A DNA stretch of 64,000 bases, taken from contig NZ_WTVK01000019.1 in NCBI RefSeq assembly GCF_012910805.1, positions 1-64,000 on the forward strand. Reading direction: 5' to 3'. The notes beneath the pieces were generated by a model. The model saw nothing but the letters and a program-made list of their open reading frames with translations. It ran no database searches and was not told where the DNA came from. A program made the position numbers and the translations under genes. This document shows positions 40,780-49,337 of the stretch, piece after piece. Source of the stretch: Aromatoleum evansii (GTDB lineage Bacteria > Pseudomonadota > Gammaproteobacteria > Burkholderiales > Rhodocyclaceae). The stretch's first letter is position 1. The number at the start of each line of letters is the position of its first letter.

Positions 40780-41589
40780 ATGCGCGACTACCTCATCCCG
40801 AACTTTCAGCCCATTCTGGACACCCATGGCACCGTGCATGCGTATGAAGCGTTCATGCGCTTGAAAGGTGACGACTCTGGAACTGCGGGCTTCATTCCCC
40901 GCTGGGAGCGTAGTCGGCTGATCAGCACCGCGGACAACTCGATGATCGATCAGGTCGGCGCTCTGTCCTGCCAAAGCGCCTATCGTGGGAGCCTGCGCTT
41001 CAACCTCAACATCTCGACCGTCAGCATCGATTCCGACTCGCGCTCGCTCGCCGCGAAGCTCGGTGAGGTGCGCCCGCTCACGCGCGGACTCACCGTCGAA
41101 TTGCCGCATCTGGCCGTCCAGCACAACTATCAACGGCTGCTCGAATTCACCCATCTGTGCAAGTTTCACCAGATCGACATTGCCCTTGAAGGCGCTGAAC
41201 TTGGCATGGCTTTCACGAGTCGGCGCTTCCTGGAGACGCTGCACCCGAACTTCATCAAGATCGACAGCAGGTACTTGATGGAATTGCGCGGCACACCGCA
41301 GTATGCCGAGATGCTCAAGGCGATAGACATGGCACGCACCCTTGGCATCCACGCCATCGTCAAGAACATCGACAGCGCGGACGGACACAAGGCGGCGACC
41401 CTCTCGGGTGCACGATATTTCCAAGGCCGATTCTTCGCGTCTGAAAGCGCGACTGTGCCGCCGCCGGATCAGACCCATCGCCTCACCATCCGACCGCGCG
41501 GCATCCACCTTGCCGGCAACGGCCGACTTGCGCGGGTCATCGGACCGGTACGCCGTCTCTTTGGCGCACACGGCGAAGAGGCCGCTTGA
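40780..41589 (+). CDS. Degenerate EAL-domain protein (269 aa)
   Basis: EAL fold: PNFQPILDTHGTVHAYEAFM has the signature Glu, RFNLNIST the Asn, TVELPH the Glu, PNFIKIDSRY the Lys, and ARYFQGRFFA the QG. The metal-binding DD box reads IDIALEGAELG and the usual EGVE reads KNIDS, so phosphodiesterase activity is probably lost. It may bind c-di-GMP or signal through another partner. Compare the better preserved EAL protein at 43589. Confidence 0.8.
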   Translation: MRDYLIPNFQPILDTHGTVHAYEAFMRLKGDDSGTAGFIPRWERSRLISTADNSMIDQVGALSCQSAYRGSLRFNLNISTVSIDSDSRSLAAKLGEVRPLTRGLTVELPHLAVQHNYQRLLEFTHLCKFHQIDIALEGAELGMAFTSRRFLETLHPNFIKIDSRYLMELRGTPQYAEMLKAIDMARTLGIHAIVKNIDSADGHKAATLSGARYFQGRFFASESATVPPPDQTHRLTIRPRGIHLAGNGRLARVIGPVRRLFGAHGEEAA

Positions 41590-41641
41590 AGCACAGAGGG
41601 ATCGTGCGATGCTGGTTGAACATCCCCCTTTCGAGCTCGTC

Positions 41642-42121
41642 ATGCGAATCCGATACGCCCTCGCCCTTGCCCTTGCCCTTGCCTCTTGTAGCCTGACCCT
41701 TCCCGCCGTCGCCGCGTCGTTTTCCGGCACCACGGTGGCCGTCGCCGATGGCGACACCCTCACCGTCCTCAAAGGACGCGAAGAGGTGCGAGTTCGGCTC
41801 GCCGAGATTGATGCCCCGGAGAAAAGGATGGACTTCGGGCAGGTCTCCAAGCGATCCCTCTCCGACCTGTGCTACCGCAAGCGCACCGAGGTCCATGTGC
41901 AGGACGTCGACCGCTATGGTCGCGTCGTCGGGCGCGTGACGTGCGAGGGCATCGATGCCAACCGCAACCAGGTACGCAACGGCATGGCGTGGGTCTATGA
42001 CCGCTACGCACGCGACCGTAGCCTCTACACATTGCAAGCTGAGGCCCAGCAAGCGCGCCGCGGCCTCTGGAATGCGCCATCGCCCATCAAGCCGTGGGAT
42101 TGGCGACAGGCTAATCGCTGA
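41642..42121 (+). CDS. Exported thermonuclease (SNase-family) (159 aa)
   Basis: Signal peptide MRIRYALALALALASC with cleavage near PAVAA; a Cys in it is not in a lipobox context. The SNase core follows: VADGDTLTVL, VRVRLAEIDAPEKR, DRYGRVVGRVTCEG and NGMAWVYDRYARDRS, including the catalytic Arg/Glu/Arg positions. Single-domain Ca-dependent nuclease, probably secreted or periplasmic. An upstream ATG at 41609 is an alternative start but would bury the signal. Confidence 0.85.
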   Translation: MRIRYALALALALASCSLTLPAVAASFSGTTVAVADGDTLTVLKGREEVRVRLAEIDAPEKRMDFGQVSKRSLSDLCYRKRTEVHVQDVDRYGRVVGRVTCEGIDANRNQVRNGMAWVYDRYARDRSLYTLQAEAQQARRGLWNAPSPIKPWDWRQANR

Positions 42122-42135
42122 ACGCGCAGTCCGCG

Positions 42136-43392
42136 CTATAACGTCGCGGCCCAGGCAAAGAACCCACGCGCCAAGAGCCTTGCCGCCTCGCCCGCGTCCC
42201 CGTTACATGAAGCGGGCGCGTAGAGTTCGACCCTCATCCCCTGTGCCATCAGCGCCTCAGCCGCCGCCTGTTTGCCGGGCAGATCCTCCTGCGACGTCAC
42301 CATAAGCGCCCCAAACTCCCGTTCGCCGCACGTCACCACAAAGTGCGGCTGCGCCGCGCCTCCACCTAGCACGCGGCGGACATGAAAGCGTCGCTCCGAC
42401 TGGCGCTCGTCTCGACTCGCAGCCCACTGCAGCAACCCTGCCATCTCGCGCAACCCTTCGGAGGCGAGCGGCACCACGCCGCGCTGAGGCCGCGCGACGA
42501 TACAGGCGCTGGCCGCGTCGAATCGCGCATGTACCTCATCCCATCGCAGCGCCACGAGGGCGAGCAGCGGTCCATGCTTGGCGAGCACCTCTACGTGTCC
42601 ATGAACGGTCAATGTCCCGGTGAGCGTCTCCAGTCGGTTACCCGTCACCGAGCGCACGAGTACGGCCAAGTACCCCTGCATGGGCAACCGGCGTGGCCAG
42701 CGCTCCTTCAGCAACGCTTGCGCGGCGCGCGAGGCCCATCCAGAGAAATACCACTGCTCGTGCGTCCAGAATACGTCCGCGAGCGTGAGATCATCGATGA
42801 GCGGGACGCTCCGGGCACACTCGCGCAGCAGACGCATCTGCTCCTGCACGCCATGACGGCTCAGGGGGTGGATCTCGACGCACCCTGCATGCGCGGCCAA
42901 CCATTCGAGGCGTTGCCGGAGGGGAGACCCCGCATCGGGCGATCCCCCCGAGCGCACTTTAGCCCCTTGGGCGCCCTGGACGCCCACCTCCGGCTCCGGA
43001 CGAAAGAGCAGGAAGTCGGGCACATACGCGACGTCGCTTTGTTGCCTGCGTCGCGTGCGGACAAGAAGGCTGCGACCGGCTTGAGCCCCCTCCTCCCAAT
43101 GAAACGAGCACTGAGGCGCATGCTCGCCGTGGTCGAACGAACGGCGCAGCGCGTAACGGCCGGAGGCGAGCCGCACCACATAGATCACCGGTCGCACATC
43201 GGGGCGACAACCGCATGCAATCCAGCGATGCGCCTCATGCAAGCCCTCAAGCGCCTGCTGCACGCTTGCGGCGGCGGCATCGCCAGTCTCGGCGCGGGAG
43301 AAGCCCTCCCGCCACTGAGCCTGCAACTGGCGCACGACGCTGGGCTCGAGCGGATACGCTTTGCCCTGGTCGGTTCGATCAATGCTCCACAC
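42136..43392 (-). CDS. DUF1173-like protein (418 aa)
   Basis: Resembles DUF1173 proteins of plasmids and integrative elements: RWIACGCRPDVRPVIYVVRL and GRYALRRSFDHGEHAPQC, with Cys/His residues that could bind zinc. The C-terminal half has a nuclease-like feel (QMRLLRECARSVPLIDDLTL; ERRFHVRRVLGGGA) but no catalytic signature I can name. GTG start at 43392 chosen for the AGGTGG site six bases upstream. Monocistronic and convergent with the thermonuclease gene. Confidence 0.55.
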   Translation of the reverse strand: MWSIDRTDQGKAYPLEPSVVRQLQAQWREGFSRAETGDAAAASVQQALEGLHEAHRWIACGCRPDVRPVIYVVRLASGRYALRRSFDHGEHAPQCSFHWEEGAQAGRSLLVRTRRRQQSDVAYVPDFLLFRPEPEVGVQGAQGAKVRSGGSPDAGSPLRQRLEWLAAHAGCVEIHPLSRHGVQEQMRLLRECARSVPLIDDLTLADVFWTHEQWYFSGWASRAAQALLKERWPRRLPMQGYLAVLVRSVTGNRLETLTGTLTVHGHVEVLAKHGPLLALVALRWDEVHARFDAASACIVARPQRGVVPLASEGLREMAGLLQWAASRDERQSERRFHVRRVLGGGAAQPHFVVTCGEREFGALMVTSQEDLPGKQAAAEALMAQGMRVELYAPASCNGDAGEAARLLARGFFAWAATL

Positions 43393-43588
43393 AGCCCCAC
43401 CTGTATCGCGGTTGTCCCGTGAGAACACTAGCGGGGATCTCCAACACGCACACGGTGAGAAAAGTCCGATTTCACGTTGTTTGACGAACGGGGGCCGTAA
43501 ATGGTGGGGGTAAAGGCTATTTGGCTCCCTTCCCCCCCGCGATAAATCTCCTACCCTAGCGTCACCAACGTCAAAAGGGACGCATCGG

Positions 43589-44557
43589 ATGGATGCCCGC
43601 GGCTTGCCCCAACATATGACCCCAGAGATGCTCGACCGACTCAAGGTCGCCGAGCATCTGTGCCCGGTCTTCCAGCCCTTGTTCGATCGCCACTTGCGCG
43701 TAATGACCTACGAAGCACTTATGCGGGTCATCGATGCTGACGGGCAAATACTATCCCTGCCGCACTACGTGGAACAGATGGAGGCGCACGGCCTGATCTC
43801 GCTGGCCGACATCACGATGGTGAATCAGGTGCGTGATGTTACGAGTTGCGTGCGCCTGCATTCTGTCGCCGTCAACGCCTCGCTCAAGACGCTCGAGCAT
43901 CGCTTTCCGACCTATGTCGCCGCGCTATCCAAACTCCGTGCCGCTGATATTGAAGTCATCGTAGAGATCACCGAAACAGTACCGATTTTTGACACCGGCC
44001 GGCTTCGCGCCTGCGTAGATGGACTGCGGGCCGAGGGTTTCGTGGTCGCCCTCGATGACGCCAAGCTCGATCACGCCTTCGGGCACCCGGAATTGCTGCA
44101 CGCGGTCAATCCCGACATCGTGAAGATCGACGGGCCGTTTTTTCACGACGCGCTACGCGACGACGCCACGCGGCGTCATCTGGAGGGCTTGGTCAATGCT
44201 GCCCACGCAATCGGGGCGACGGTCGTCTTCGAGTGGGTCGACACCCCGGAGCGCTTTGAACGTGCGTTGGACATGGGTGCCGATTGGGTGCAGGGGTTCC
44301 TGTTTGGCAGGCCGAAGAGCCTGTGGCCATCGTCGCTGCGCCGTGACGGACCGCGCCGTCCGTGCGGCCATGCACATTGCCCGCTGGATCGGGCCGAAGC
44401 TCGGATCGAAGATCAGACCGAAGATCAAACCGTAGATCAGCCGCTTTCGCCCACGCGATGGGGCAACCGTCTATCGAGCGGCGCGAGGAAGATCGATTCG
44501 AGCTGCGGTGACCGGAACTCGGTAAAGAATGGCCAAATACCGCCAAGCGCGAGCTGA
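43589..44557 (+). CDS. EAL-domain c-di-GMP phosphodiesterase-like protein (322 aa)
   Basis: EAL fold with most key residues: FQPLFDRHLRVMTYEALMR (Glu), VAVNASL (Asn), IEVIVEITET (Glu), VVALDDAKLD (DD), DIVKIDGPF (Lys), VFEWVDTPE and ADWVQGFLFGRP. It may be an active phosphodiesterase, though the EGVE box is changed to FEWVD. The tail after residue 260 is low complexity and overlaps a minus-strand ORF. No membrane segment. Confidence 0.8.
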   Translation: MDARGLPQHMTPEMLDRLKVAEHLCPVFQPLFDRHLRVMTYEALMRVIDADGQILSLPHYVEQMEAHGLISLADITMVNQVRDVTSCVRLHSVAVNASLKTLEHRFPTYVAALSKLRAADIEVIVEITETVPIFDTGRLRACVDGLRAEGFVVALDDAKLDHAFGHPELLHAVNPDIVKIDGPFFHDALRDDATRRHLEGLVNAAHAIGATVVFEWVDTPERFERALDMGADWVQGFLFGRPKSLWPSSLRRDGPRRPCGHAHCPLDRAEARIEDQTEDQTVDQPLSPTRWGNRLSSGARKIDSSCGDRNSVKNGQIPPSAS

Positions 44558-44802
44558 CAGCGGAAGCGCACTTCGCGTGAATTCAGATCCGCTCTTGCGA
44601 CCACAGGGCCGTCGCACTTGACCATCGCATCAACGGCCGCAAACCCTGCTCCGAGCGCGCCATGGATGACGCCGGAACCACCACGCCACAGGTAGGCATC
44701 CACCGCGGCGGCGGCAACCCAGAATGCGACGATCGCCAGCACTCGAATCAACCAGGCTGAAACTCCGGGCACGGCCAACTCCGGTCGTTGTCGTACCCGC
44801 AT
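44437..44802 (-). CDS. Small membrane-anchored hypothetical protein (121 aa)
   Basis: One or two hydrophobic segments near the N-terminus (WLIRVLAIVAFWVAAAAVDAY) followed by a soluble part (REVRFRCQLALGGIWPFFTE). It overlaps the 3' end of the EAL gene on the other strand by 120 bases, so one C-terminus may be miscalled. No clear ribosome-binding site. Confidence 0.5.
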   Translation of the reverse strand: MRVRQRPELAVPGVSAWLIRVLAIVAFWVAAAAVDAYLWRGGSGVIHGALGAGFAAVDAMVKCDGPVVARADLNSREVRFRCQLALGGIWPFFTEFRSPQLESIFLAPLDRRLPHRVGESG

Positions 44803-44851
44803 GATTACATGGCGGCAGGGCGAGGAGCTGTGAAATCCCCCCTTTGCACCG

Positions 44852-45280
44852 TCAGTCGACGATGAAACCGAACTGCGCGAGCCGTGTCCTGTACGCGTCG
44901 CGAAGGCACTTCACGTTCGTGCACGCATCACGCACGCGGCGCTGCCACTGTTCGTGTTCTTGCTGCGCTGCCCGCCGGCCCGCGTCGGCGACCATCCCGT
45001 TCAGGCGTGCCGCGAACATCTGTTCTGCGAGCAGATCGAGAGAGGCCAGTTCCTGCGTGCTGCAGGTCAGTCGCCGCGCCCCGGATACCGTTTCGTCGCA
45101 CAGCGCCGTTGGCATCACACTCGCAGCCTTGTGCGCAGCCGGCTCCGCCGGTCGCCAGCCCTGGGCGCCGGGGCGCATCACATCCGCCGCGAGGACGGAT
45201 ACGACGCCAGCCATCATCCCCGCTGCAACCAGCCCATAGCGACCCCACCGCTTCACTTGCCGCCCGTCCTGCAACGACAT
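44852..45280 (-). CDS. LprI-like (DUF1311) exported protein (142 aa)
   Basis: N-terminal signal or anchor (GLVAAGMMAGVVSVLAADV). The C-terminal region contains LDLLAEQMFAARL, WQRRVRDACTNVKCLRDAYR and TRLAQFG, with paired Cys as in lysozyme-inhibitor LprI-type domains. Probably periplasmic. It lies 61 bases after the HU gene. Confidence 0.75.
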   Translation of the reverse strand: MSLQDGRQVKRWGRYGLVAAGMMAGVVSVLAADVMRPGAQGWRPAEPAAHKAASVMPTALCDETVSGARRLTCSTQELASLDLLAEQMFAARLNGMVADAGRRAAQQEHEQWQRRVRDACTNVKCLRDAYRTRLAQFGFIVD

Positions 45281-45341
45281 CCGGGGCCGCCGTTATCGCA
45301 CGGTTGCGGACTCGGCGATGGATCCTGCGCGGACGCGTTCA

Positions 45342-45626
45342 TCACTTCGCCGCCTCGGTGACGCGCTGCTTGAAAGTTGCGCCGGCGGAGAATTTGGGGC
45401 GATAGCCGCCGTCGAGCTTCAACAAGGCACCGGTTTGCGGATTGCGCCCGACGCGCGGCTTGACCTCCATGCGCTCGAAAACCCCAAAACCCATGATCGC
45501 CGCCTTGTCGCCGGCCGCCACGACTTCCTGAATGATGTCGGTGCACGCTGTCAGCATTTCCTCGACCTTGTTCTTGCTCTGCGAGGTCCTGTCCGCAATT
45601 GCTGCGATGAGTTCGCTCTTGTTCAT
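45342..45626 (-). CDS. HU-family DNA-binding protein (94 aa)
   Basis: Classical HU/IHF fold: NKSELIAAIADRTSQSKNKV, GDKAAIMGFGVFERME and the DNA-contacting arm KPRVGRNPQTGALLKL. Binds and bends DNA; on mobile elements HU proteins serve in recombination or chromatin-like control. AAGGAG before ATG 45626; gap to the upstream gene is three bases, so it is probably in operon with it. Confidence 0.95.
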   Translation of the reverse strand: MNKSELIAAIADRTSQSKNKVEEMLTACTDIIQEVVAAGDKAAIMGFGVFERMEVKPRVGRNPQTGALLKLDGGYRPKFSAGATFKQRVTEAAK

Positions 45627-45629
45627 GTT

Positions 45630-45938
45630 TCACTCCTTGATTGATTTGTCACTACAAGATTCCGGCTCTGCTGCAGTCTGGAACCGCCTGATCGTCATTG
45701 CGGCGAGCGCCCTTCGCCCATTGAAATCTGACCGCTCAGCCATCGCCTGGATGAACTCCGCGAGCCACGGCATCGTCGCCTTCGTTGTCTTCCAATTTTG
45801 CAGGGCCTGGTCTTGCTCTTCGTCAGTGAGAGGGGCCATATCCGCCGCAATCCGCGCCTGACGCACGGCCAACTGCTCCGAGGCCTCCGGGCGCTCGTCA
45901 CGCCCCTTGGCTTGGGCATAAGAGCCTTTCCGGCTCAC
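45630..45938 (-). CDS. Hypothetical charged protein (102 aa)
   Basis: Not recognised. Highly charged with a helical middle (RQARIAADMAPLTDEEQDQA) and TMPWLAEFIQAMAERSDF. The start at 45938 overlaps the stop of the CBS gene by four bases, so it is coupled to it, and HU follows directly. Confidence 0.65.
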   Translation of the reverse strand: MSRKGSYAQAKGRDERPEASEQLAVRQARIAADMAPLTDEEQDQALQNWKTTKATMPWLAEFIQAMAERSDFNGRRALAAMTIRRFQTAAEPESCSDKSIKE

Positions 45939-46447
45939 GCCCGACGCGCTCCGGCGTTGCGAATCGAGATGCAGGTACTGCAGAGCAGATCGTAGAGGTC
46001 GTTACGCGAGATGACCCCGACGAGCGCTCCATCGGCGTCGACGATGATCAGGTGGCGAATGCCTGATCTTGCCATCGACAGCGCCGCCTCATGTACGCTC
46101 GCCGTTGATCGGATGGTGGTCAGTTGCTTGGTCATGACCGTGCTGATCGGGGCATTCTTGTCGATGTCCGGGATGGCCACCCGCAACAACACGTCTTGCA
46201 GGGTCAGCACTCCAACCGGCCGACGGCCGACGCGCTCCATCACGATGACGGATCCGATCTTGTGCCGCGCCATCAAGGACAACGCCACCTGGATCGTGGC
46301 GCTCGGCGCGACCGTGATGGGGTTCGGTCGGGCCACCTCGGCAACGGTGCCGCCCCCAAGTCGGTGCTGCGCGATGCCGCTGTTCATGCGGACGAACGGG
46401 CGTGGCGCTTCAGGCTGCGCGGTGTGGCCCGCAGGCTTTGGGGTCAT
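45935..46447 (-). CDS. CBS-domain pair protein (170 aa)
   Basis: Two CBS domains: residues about 35-95 (VAPSATIQVALSLMARHKIG, VGVLTLQDVLLRV) and 100-160 (MTKQLTTIRSTASVHEAAL, LIIVDADGALVGVISRNDL). Such pairs sense adenosyl nucleotides. A start at ATG 46447 is consistent with the domain; upstream residues look like readthrough. It is 2 bases after RdgC. Confidence 0.85.
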   Translation of the reverse strand: MTPKPAGHTAQPEAPRPFVRMNSGIAQHRLGGGTVAEVARPNPITVAPSATIQVALSLMARHKIGSVIVMERVGRRPVGVLTLQDVLLRVAIPDIDKNAPISTVMTKQLTTIRSTASVHEAALSMARSGIRHLIIVDADGALVGVISRNDLYDLLCSTCISIRNAGARRA

Positions 46448-46449
46448 GA

Positions 46450-47379
46450 TCAGGCCGCCTTGAGTTCCGCCGCGGGCGAAGGATCGCCGCAGCTGCCGGC
46501 GACCTCGCCCCCGCACACCTCAAGCAGCGCGTCCAACACGCGGCGCACCACGCCCGCCCGGATAACGAGGCTCGCCTTGAAATCCTCGACCTGATCACCG
46601 CTAATCGCCTGCTGTTCTTCCTCGGAGGTCTTTTCAAGGAACGAGAGCGCACGCATATCGTCGATCGCCATCAACCGGAACGACACCTCTTCGCCCATGT
46701 TGATCTCCAGGTTCACGGGCACCATTCCGGCTTCAAGGTGCTTGCGCACTTCGTCGAACGGCAACTCCTGCCCAGCATACCGGACACTCCCCTGCCCTTT
46801 CAGATGCAAGGTATCGCCCATCTCGAACCCCCCGCTCGCTTCCTCACCGAGCAGCCATTCGCGCATGACCCCAGCCAGCGGATTCACCGTCGCAACTGAG
46901 CGTACGGGCAGATTGGGAATGCAATGACGCAGATTCTCCAGCACTGTGTCCGACACAGCGTCGGACGAGGTGCCCACGAGCAGCCAACGGCCCATCGTGT
47001 CGAAGATCACCTCGGCGTCGTGATCCTTCGGGAAGGCCTTGGGCAGCATCTCCATCAGCACCATCTCGCTGAGCTCGGCGCGCTGCTTGCGGCCCGGACG
47101 GAAACCCTGAGTCTGTTCAAGCTGCGCCGCCCGCTCATCGACCGCACGGCGCAGCGCATCCCCCGGCACCTTCCGGGTCTCGGTCCGCAGCTTGCAGTAG
47201 AGGTACTCCCCGCACGCCATCACGAGCGCCCCTTCATTTCCCACTTCTGCCCATCCCGCGCGCGATGCCTCCTGCGAGCCACAGGGCGCGAATCGGCGGC
47301 TCGCCAATTGAGCGGCAAGTCCCTCGGCATCGGTGAGCCCCTGCGGCTCCAAGCGATAGACACGAACATTACGCAGCAT
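46450..47379 (-). CDS. rdgC: Recombination-associated protein RdgC (309 aa)
   Basis: Full-length RdgC (family about 300 aa). The N-terminus MLRNVRVYRLEPQGL, then RRFAPCGSQEASRAGW and KVPGDALRRAVDERAAQLE, and the C-terminal half with MREWLLGEEASGGFEMGD are typical. RdgC forms a ring on DNA and limits RecA activity. ATG 47379 chosen because AGGGAG is nine bases upstream; ATG 47403 also possible. Found on several mobile elements. Confidence 0.9.
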   Translation of the reverse strand: MLRNVRVYRLEPQGLTDAEGLAAQLASRRFAPCGSQEASRAGWAEVGNEGALVMACGEYLYCKLRTETRKVPGDALRRAVDERAAQLEQTQGFRPGRKQRAELSEMVLMEMLPKAFPKDHDAEVIFDTMGRWLLVGTSSDAVSDTVLENLRHCIPNLPVRSVATVNPLAGVMREWLLGEEASGGFEMGDTLHLKGQGSVRYAGQELPFDEVRKHLEAGMVPVNLEINMGEEVSFRLMAIDDMRALSFLEKTSEEEQQAISGDQVEDFKASLVIRAGVVRRVLDALLEVCGGEVAGSCGDPSPAAELKAA

Positions 47380-47503
47380 GCGACTGATCTCCCTGGTTGC
47401 CATTGCGTCCATTAGATCAAGGCCGTTCGCCCATTGCATGCGCCCAAAAGGCTGATAACCCGCCATTTGTCCCGGTTATGCGCTTTGCGTCCGTAAACGA
47501 CGA

Positions 47504-47534
47504 AGCCCCCGGCCGCATGATGCGACAGGGGGCT
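47504..47534 (-). terminator. Terminator after 95-aa membrane gene
   Basis: AGCCCCC (47504-47510) pairs with GGGGGCT (47528-47534), 12 bases beyond the stop at 47546 on the minus strand. Confidence 0.65.
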
Positions 47535-47545
47535 AGGTCTTTCGG

Positions 47546-47833
47546 TCAGCCGTACACGAGGTTGAGCATGTACGCGAGCGCAACTGCACCGACGATGAAA
47601 GGCAACGTGCCCGGTGCGAGCTTGCGCCAGAACGTCGTCGGGTAGCGGCGACTCTGGGCGATCTCGGCGTAGACCACCCGCTTCATCAGCCAAAATTCGG
47701 TCATGGAAGCGAGACTGAGCAACCATACCTTTTGCGCCATCGACAGACCTCCCATGAGCACGGCAATCGCGATCAGCGCGATGCCAAGCAGGAATAGGCC
47801 CACATCCAGACTCTCTTTCAGTTTTTGGAACAT
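47546..47833 (-). CDS. Small inner-membrane protein (95 aa)
   Basis: Two to three transmembrane segments (DVGLFLLGIALIAIAVLMGG, KVWLLSLASMTEFWL, TLPFIVGAVALAYMLNLV). No family recognised. AAGGAG before the ATG. Flanked by a leader upstream and a terminator downstream, so monocistronic. Confidence 0.75.
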   Translation of the reverse strand: MFQKLKESLDVGLFLLGIALIAIAVLMGGLSMAQKVWLLSLASMTEFWLMKRVVYAEIAQSRRYPTTFWRKLAPGTLPFIVGAVALAYMLNLVYG

Positions 47834-47895
47834 CTTCTTTCTCCTTTACGGACATTGACGGCGCCAAAGGGGAATCCCGGCGCCTTTCGTTGAGA
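47834..47895 (-). promoter_or_regulatory. Variant 5' leader, copy 12
   Basis: Self-complementary GGCGCC blocks (47860-47865 and 47879-47884) can pair with each other; AAAGG and CCUUU can pair as an alternative. The SD hairpin is not obvious. Position and motif order match the family. Confidence 0.5.
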
Positions 47896-47903
47896 ACGAC
47901 CGC

Positions 47904-48224
47904 TCAAGCGGCCTGCAACTGCTCGAAGGCTGCGAACACAGCCCGGCGCAAGTCCGGCTCATCCGGCACACCGCTAGCGTCGAGCGCCGCGTGGAACCGG
48001 ATGTCCCGGCGCAAACCCACCTTGGCGGCCTCCACCCTGTCGCGAATGCGCGGGTGGATTTCGTAGGTCAGCGCGACATCGGGCGAACTCGTGACGATCG
48101 CCGTGGCGCTCCTGCCCGCGGATTGCACGGACTCCAACGCGGCCCTCGCCTCGGCTTCGGGGCAAAAGCGGTGCTGCGCCTTCCCGTGTTCCTCGAACAC
48201 GAGGATCGTGTTTACATCGTTCAT
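47904..48224 (-). CDS. Hypothetical protein (106 aa)
   Basis: Not recognised. Starts MNDVNTILVFEEHGKAQHRF, with a helical C-terminus (DLRRAVFAAFEQLQAA). GGAGAAAG in leader copy 13 lies before ATG 48224. Monocistronic. Confidence 0.65.
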   Translation of the reverse strand: MNDVNTILVFEEHGKAQHRFCPEAEARAALESVQSAGRSATAIVTSSPDVALTYEIHPRIRDRVEAAKVGLRRDIRFHAALDASGVPDEPDLRRAVFAAFEQLQAA

Positions 48225-48285
48225 TTCTTTCTCCTGGTTGTGCCCGGGAGAGCCGCCCGCGAGGGCGAACCCTGTGGGCGTGAAT
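48225..48285 (-). promoter_or_regulatory. Structured 5' leader, copy 13
   Basis: SD hairpin UCUCC (48247-48251) with GGAGA (48230-48234). Upstream GCCC with GGGC, or AGGG with CCCU sharing the middle CCC. Confidence 0.75.
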
Positions 48286-48309
48286 GAAATCGACGGCAGT
48301 TGCGCCGCC

Positions 48310-48636
48310 TCAAAGGTCGAGGATGCAGCCCCCGACCACGGCGAACTCTTCGCCCGAGAATCGCAGCTTCTGCAGCTGGTCGAAGTTCTCGTCACGTCGT
48401 GCATCGACGTGGGCGAAACTCATTCCGGTGTCAGCCTCCACGATCCCCGTGGTGAGGCAGGGATAGCTGACCCCTGCCCGTTCGCCCGACATGTAGCGGG
48501 CGAAACTGCGGCAATCCGAACTGCGATCCAGCCGGTAGCCGAGATCCGCCAAACGGCGCTTCACGGCGTCGAGCGTGACCTGCTCCTGCCCCTGACTTTT
48601 TCGGAATCCGATTTCCACCTGTAGGAACATTTCCAT
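48310..48636 (-). CDS. Hypothetical protein (108 aa)
   Basis: Not recognised. FLQVEIGFRKSQGQEQVTLD is followed by a helix and SFARYMSGERAGVSYPC. GGAGAAAGCAGC precedes ATG 48636. Monocistronic with its own leader. Confidence 0.65.
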   Translation of the reverse strand: MEMFLQVEIGFRKSQGQEQVTLDAVKRRLADLGYRLDRSSDCRSFARYMSGERAGVSYPCLTTGIVEADTGMSFAHVDARRDENFDQLQKLRFSGEEFAVVGGCILDL

Positions 48637-48705
48637 GCTGCTTTCTCCTTCAGCGATGCCGACGGAGACGCCCCCACGGAGGGCGTCTCCCTCCTGGGCA
48701 ATTGA
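48637..48705 (-). promoter_or_regulatory. Structured 5' leader, copy 14
   Basis: SD hairpin UCUCC (48664-48668) with GGAGA (48644-48648). Upstream GACGCCC with GGGCGUC (48667-48673 and 48681-48687), competing with GGAGGG paired to CCCUCC. The lower stem and the SD stem share bases, so they are exclusive. Confidence 0.75.
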
Positions 48706-48725
48706 TGGAACCGGCCAGGCCGGTC

Positions 48726-49337
48726 TCAGTTGACGACGCGACGCTCCGTCACGAGACATTCCAGAACGTCGAGTGCGTGGCGAGCCTTGCCGCTCGCACG
48801 CAATCCGATGTCCTCGCGGTCGACGCGTCGGATCAGCTGGTGCCGCCGATCCGTCACGAGGCCTCCCACCACCACGGGGGCCTTGCGGCCATCGAAGTAG
48901 CGGAACAGGTAGGCCCAGCCGCCGGGAAAGCCCGCACTTTCCGGCTTCGCCAGTTGGTGCAGGTAACTGAACACGCCGCGCCCACCTTTGGTGCAGCACA
49001 TCGTGCCCACATCGGACATGAAGAGTGCCTGCGGATCGAACTCGAATCCGTTGCAGGTCTGCTCTTGCGTCGAGCGCAGGCAATTGGAGAACTGCGTCGT
49101 ACCCCAGACGTTGCCCATGCCGAGATACTCGGATTGACGATCGAAGGTTGCGAGTTCCGTTTGCGGCTTGCCCGTCCAGAGTCGGCAGGACTCGAACGTG
49201 ACCCCTGACTTGGGTTCCAGCGACTGCAGCACTTCATCGCGGGTCCGCTCGTCGACGTAGGCGAGATATTCCGTGACCTCCTCGCGGCGGACACGAATCC
49301 CGTGACTGATTTCGAGACCCGGTATTTGCGTGCTCAT
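48726..49337 (-). CDS. Hypothetical protein (203 aa)
   Basis: Not recognised. A helical start (SLEPKSGVTFESC) precedes a core with QFSNCLRSTQEQTCNGFEFD and a Cys-containing SDVGTMCCTKGGRGV, and a basic C-terminal helix. The start at 49337 is inside the end of leader copy 15 (GGAGUUCACC). The divergent gene at 49579 shares the duplicated operator region. Confidence 0.65.
   Translation of the reverse strand: MSTQIPGLEISHGIRVRREEVTEYLAYVDERTRDEVLQSLEPKSGVTFESCRLWTGKPQTELATFDRQSEYLGMGNVWGTTQFSNCLRSTQEQTCNGFEFDPQALFMSDVGTMCCTKGGRGVFSYLHQLAKPESAGFPGGWAYLFRYFDGRKAPVVVGGLVTDRRHQLIRRVDREDIGLRASGKARHALDVLECLVTERRVVN

Noticed and set aside
42382-43422. 346-codon plus-strand frame opposite the DUF1173-like gene
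   Set aside because: The minus strand fits a known family style with a good GTG start and ribosome-binding site; the plus translation does not.
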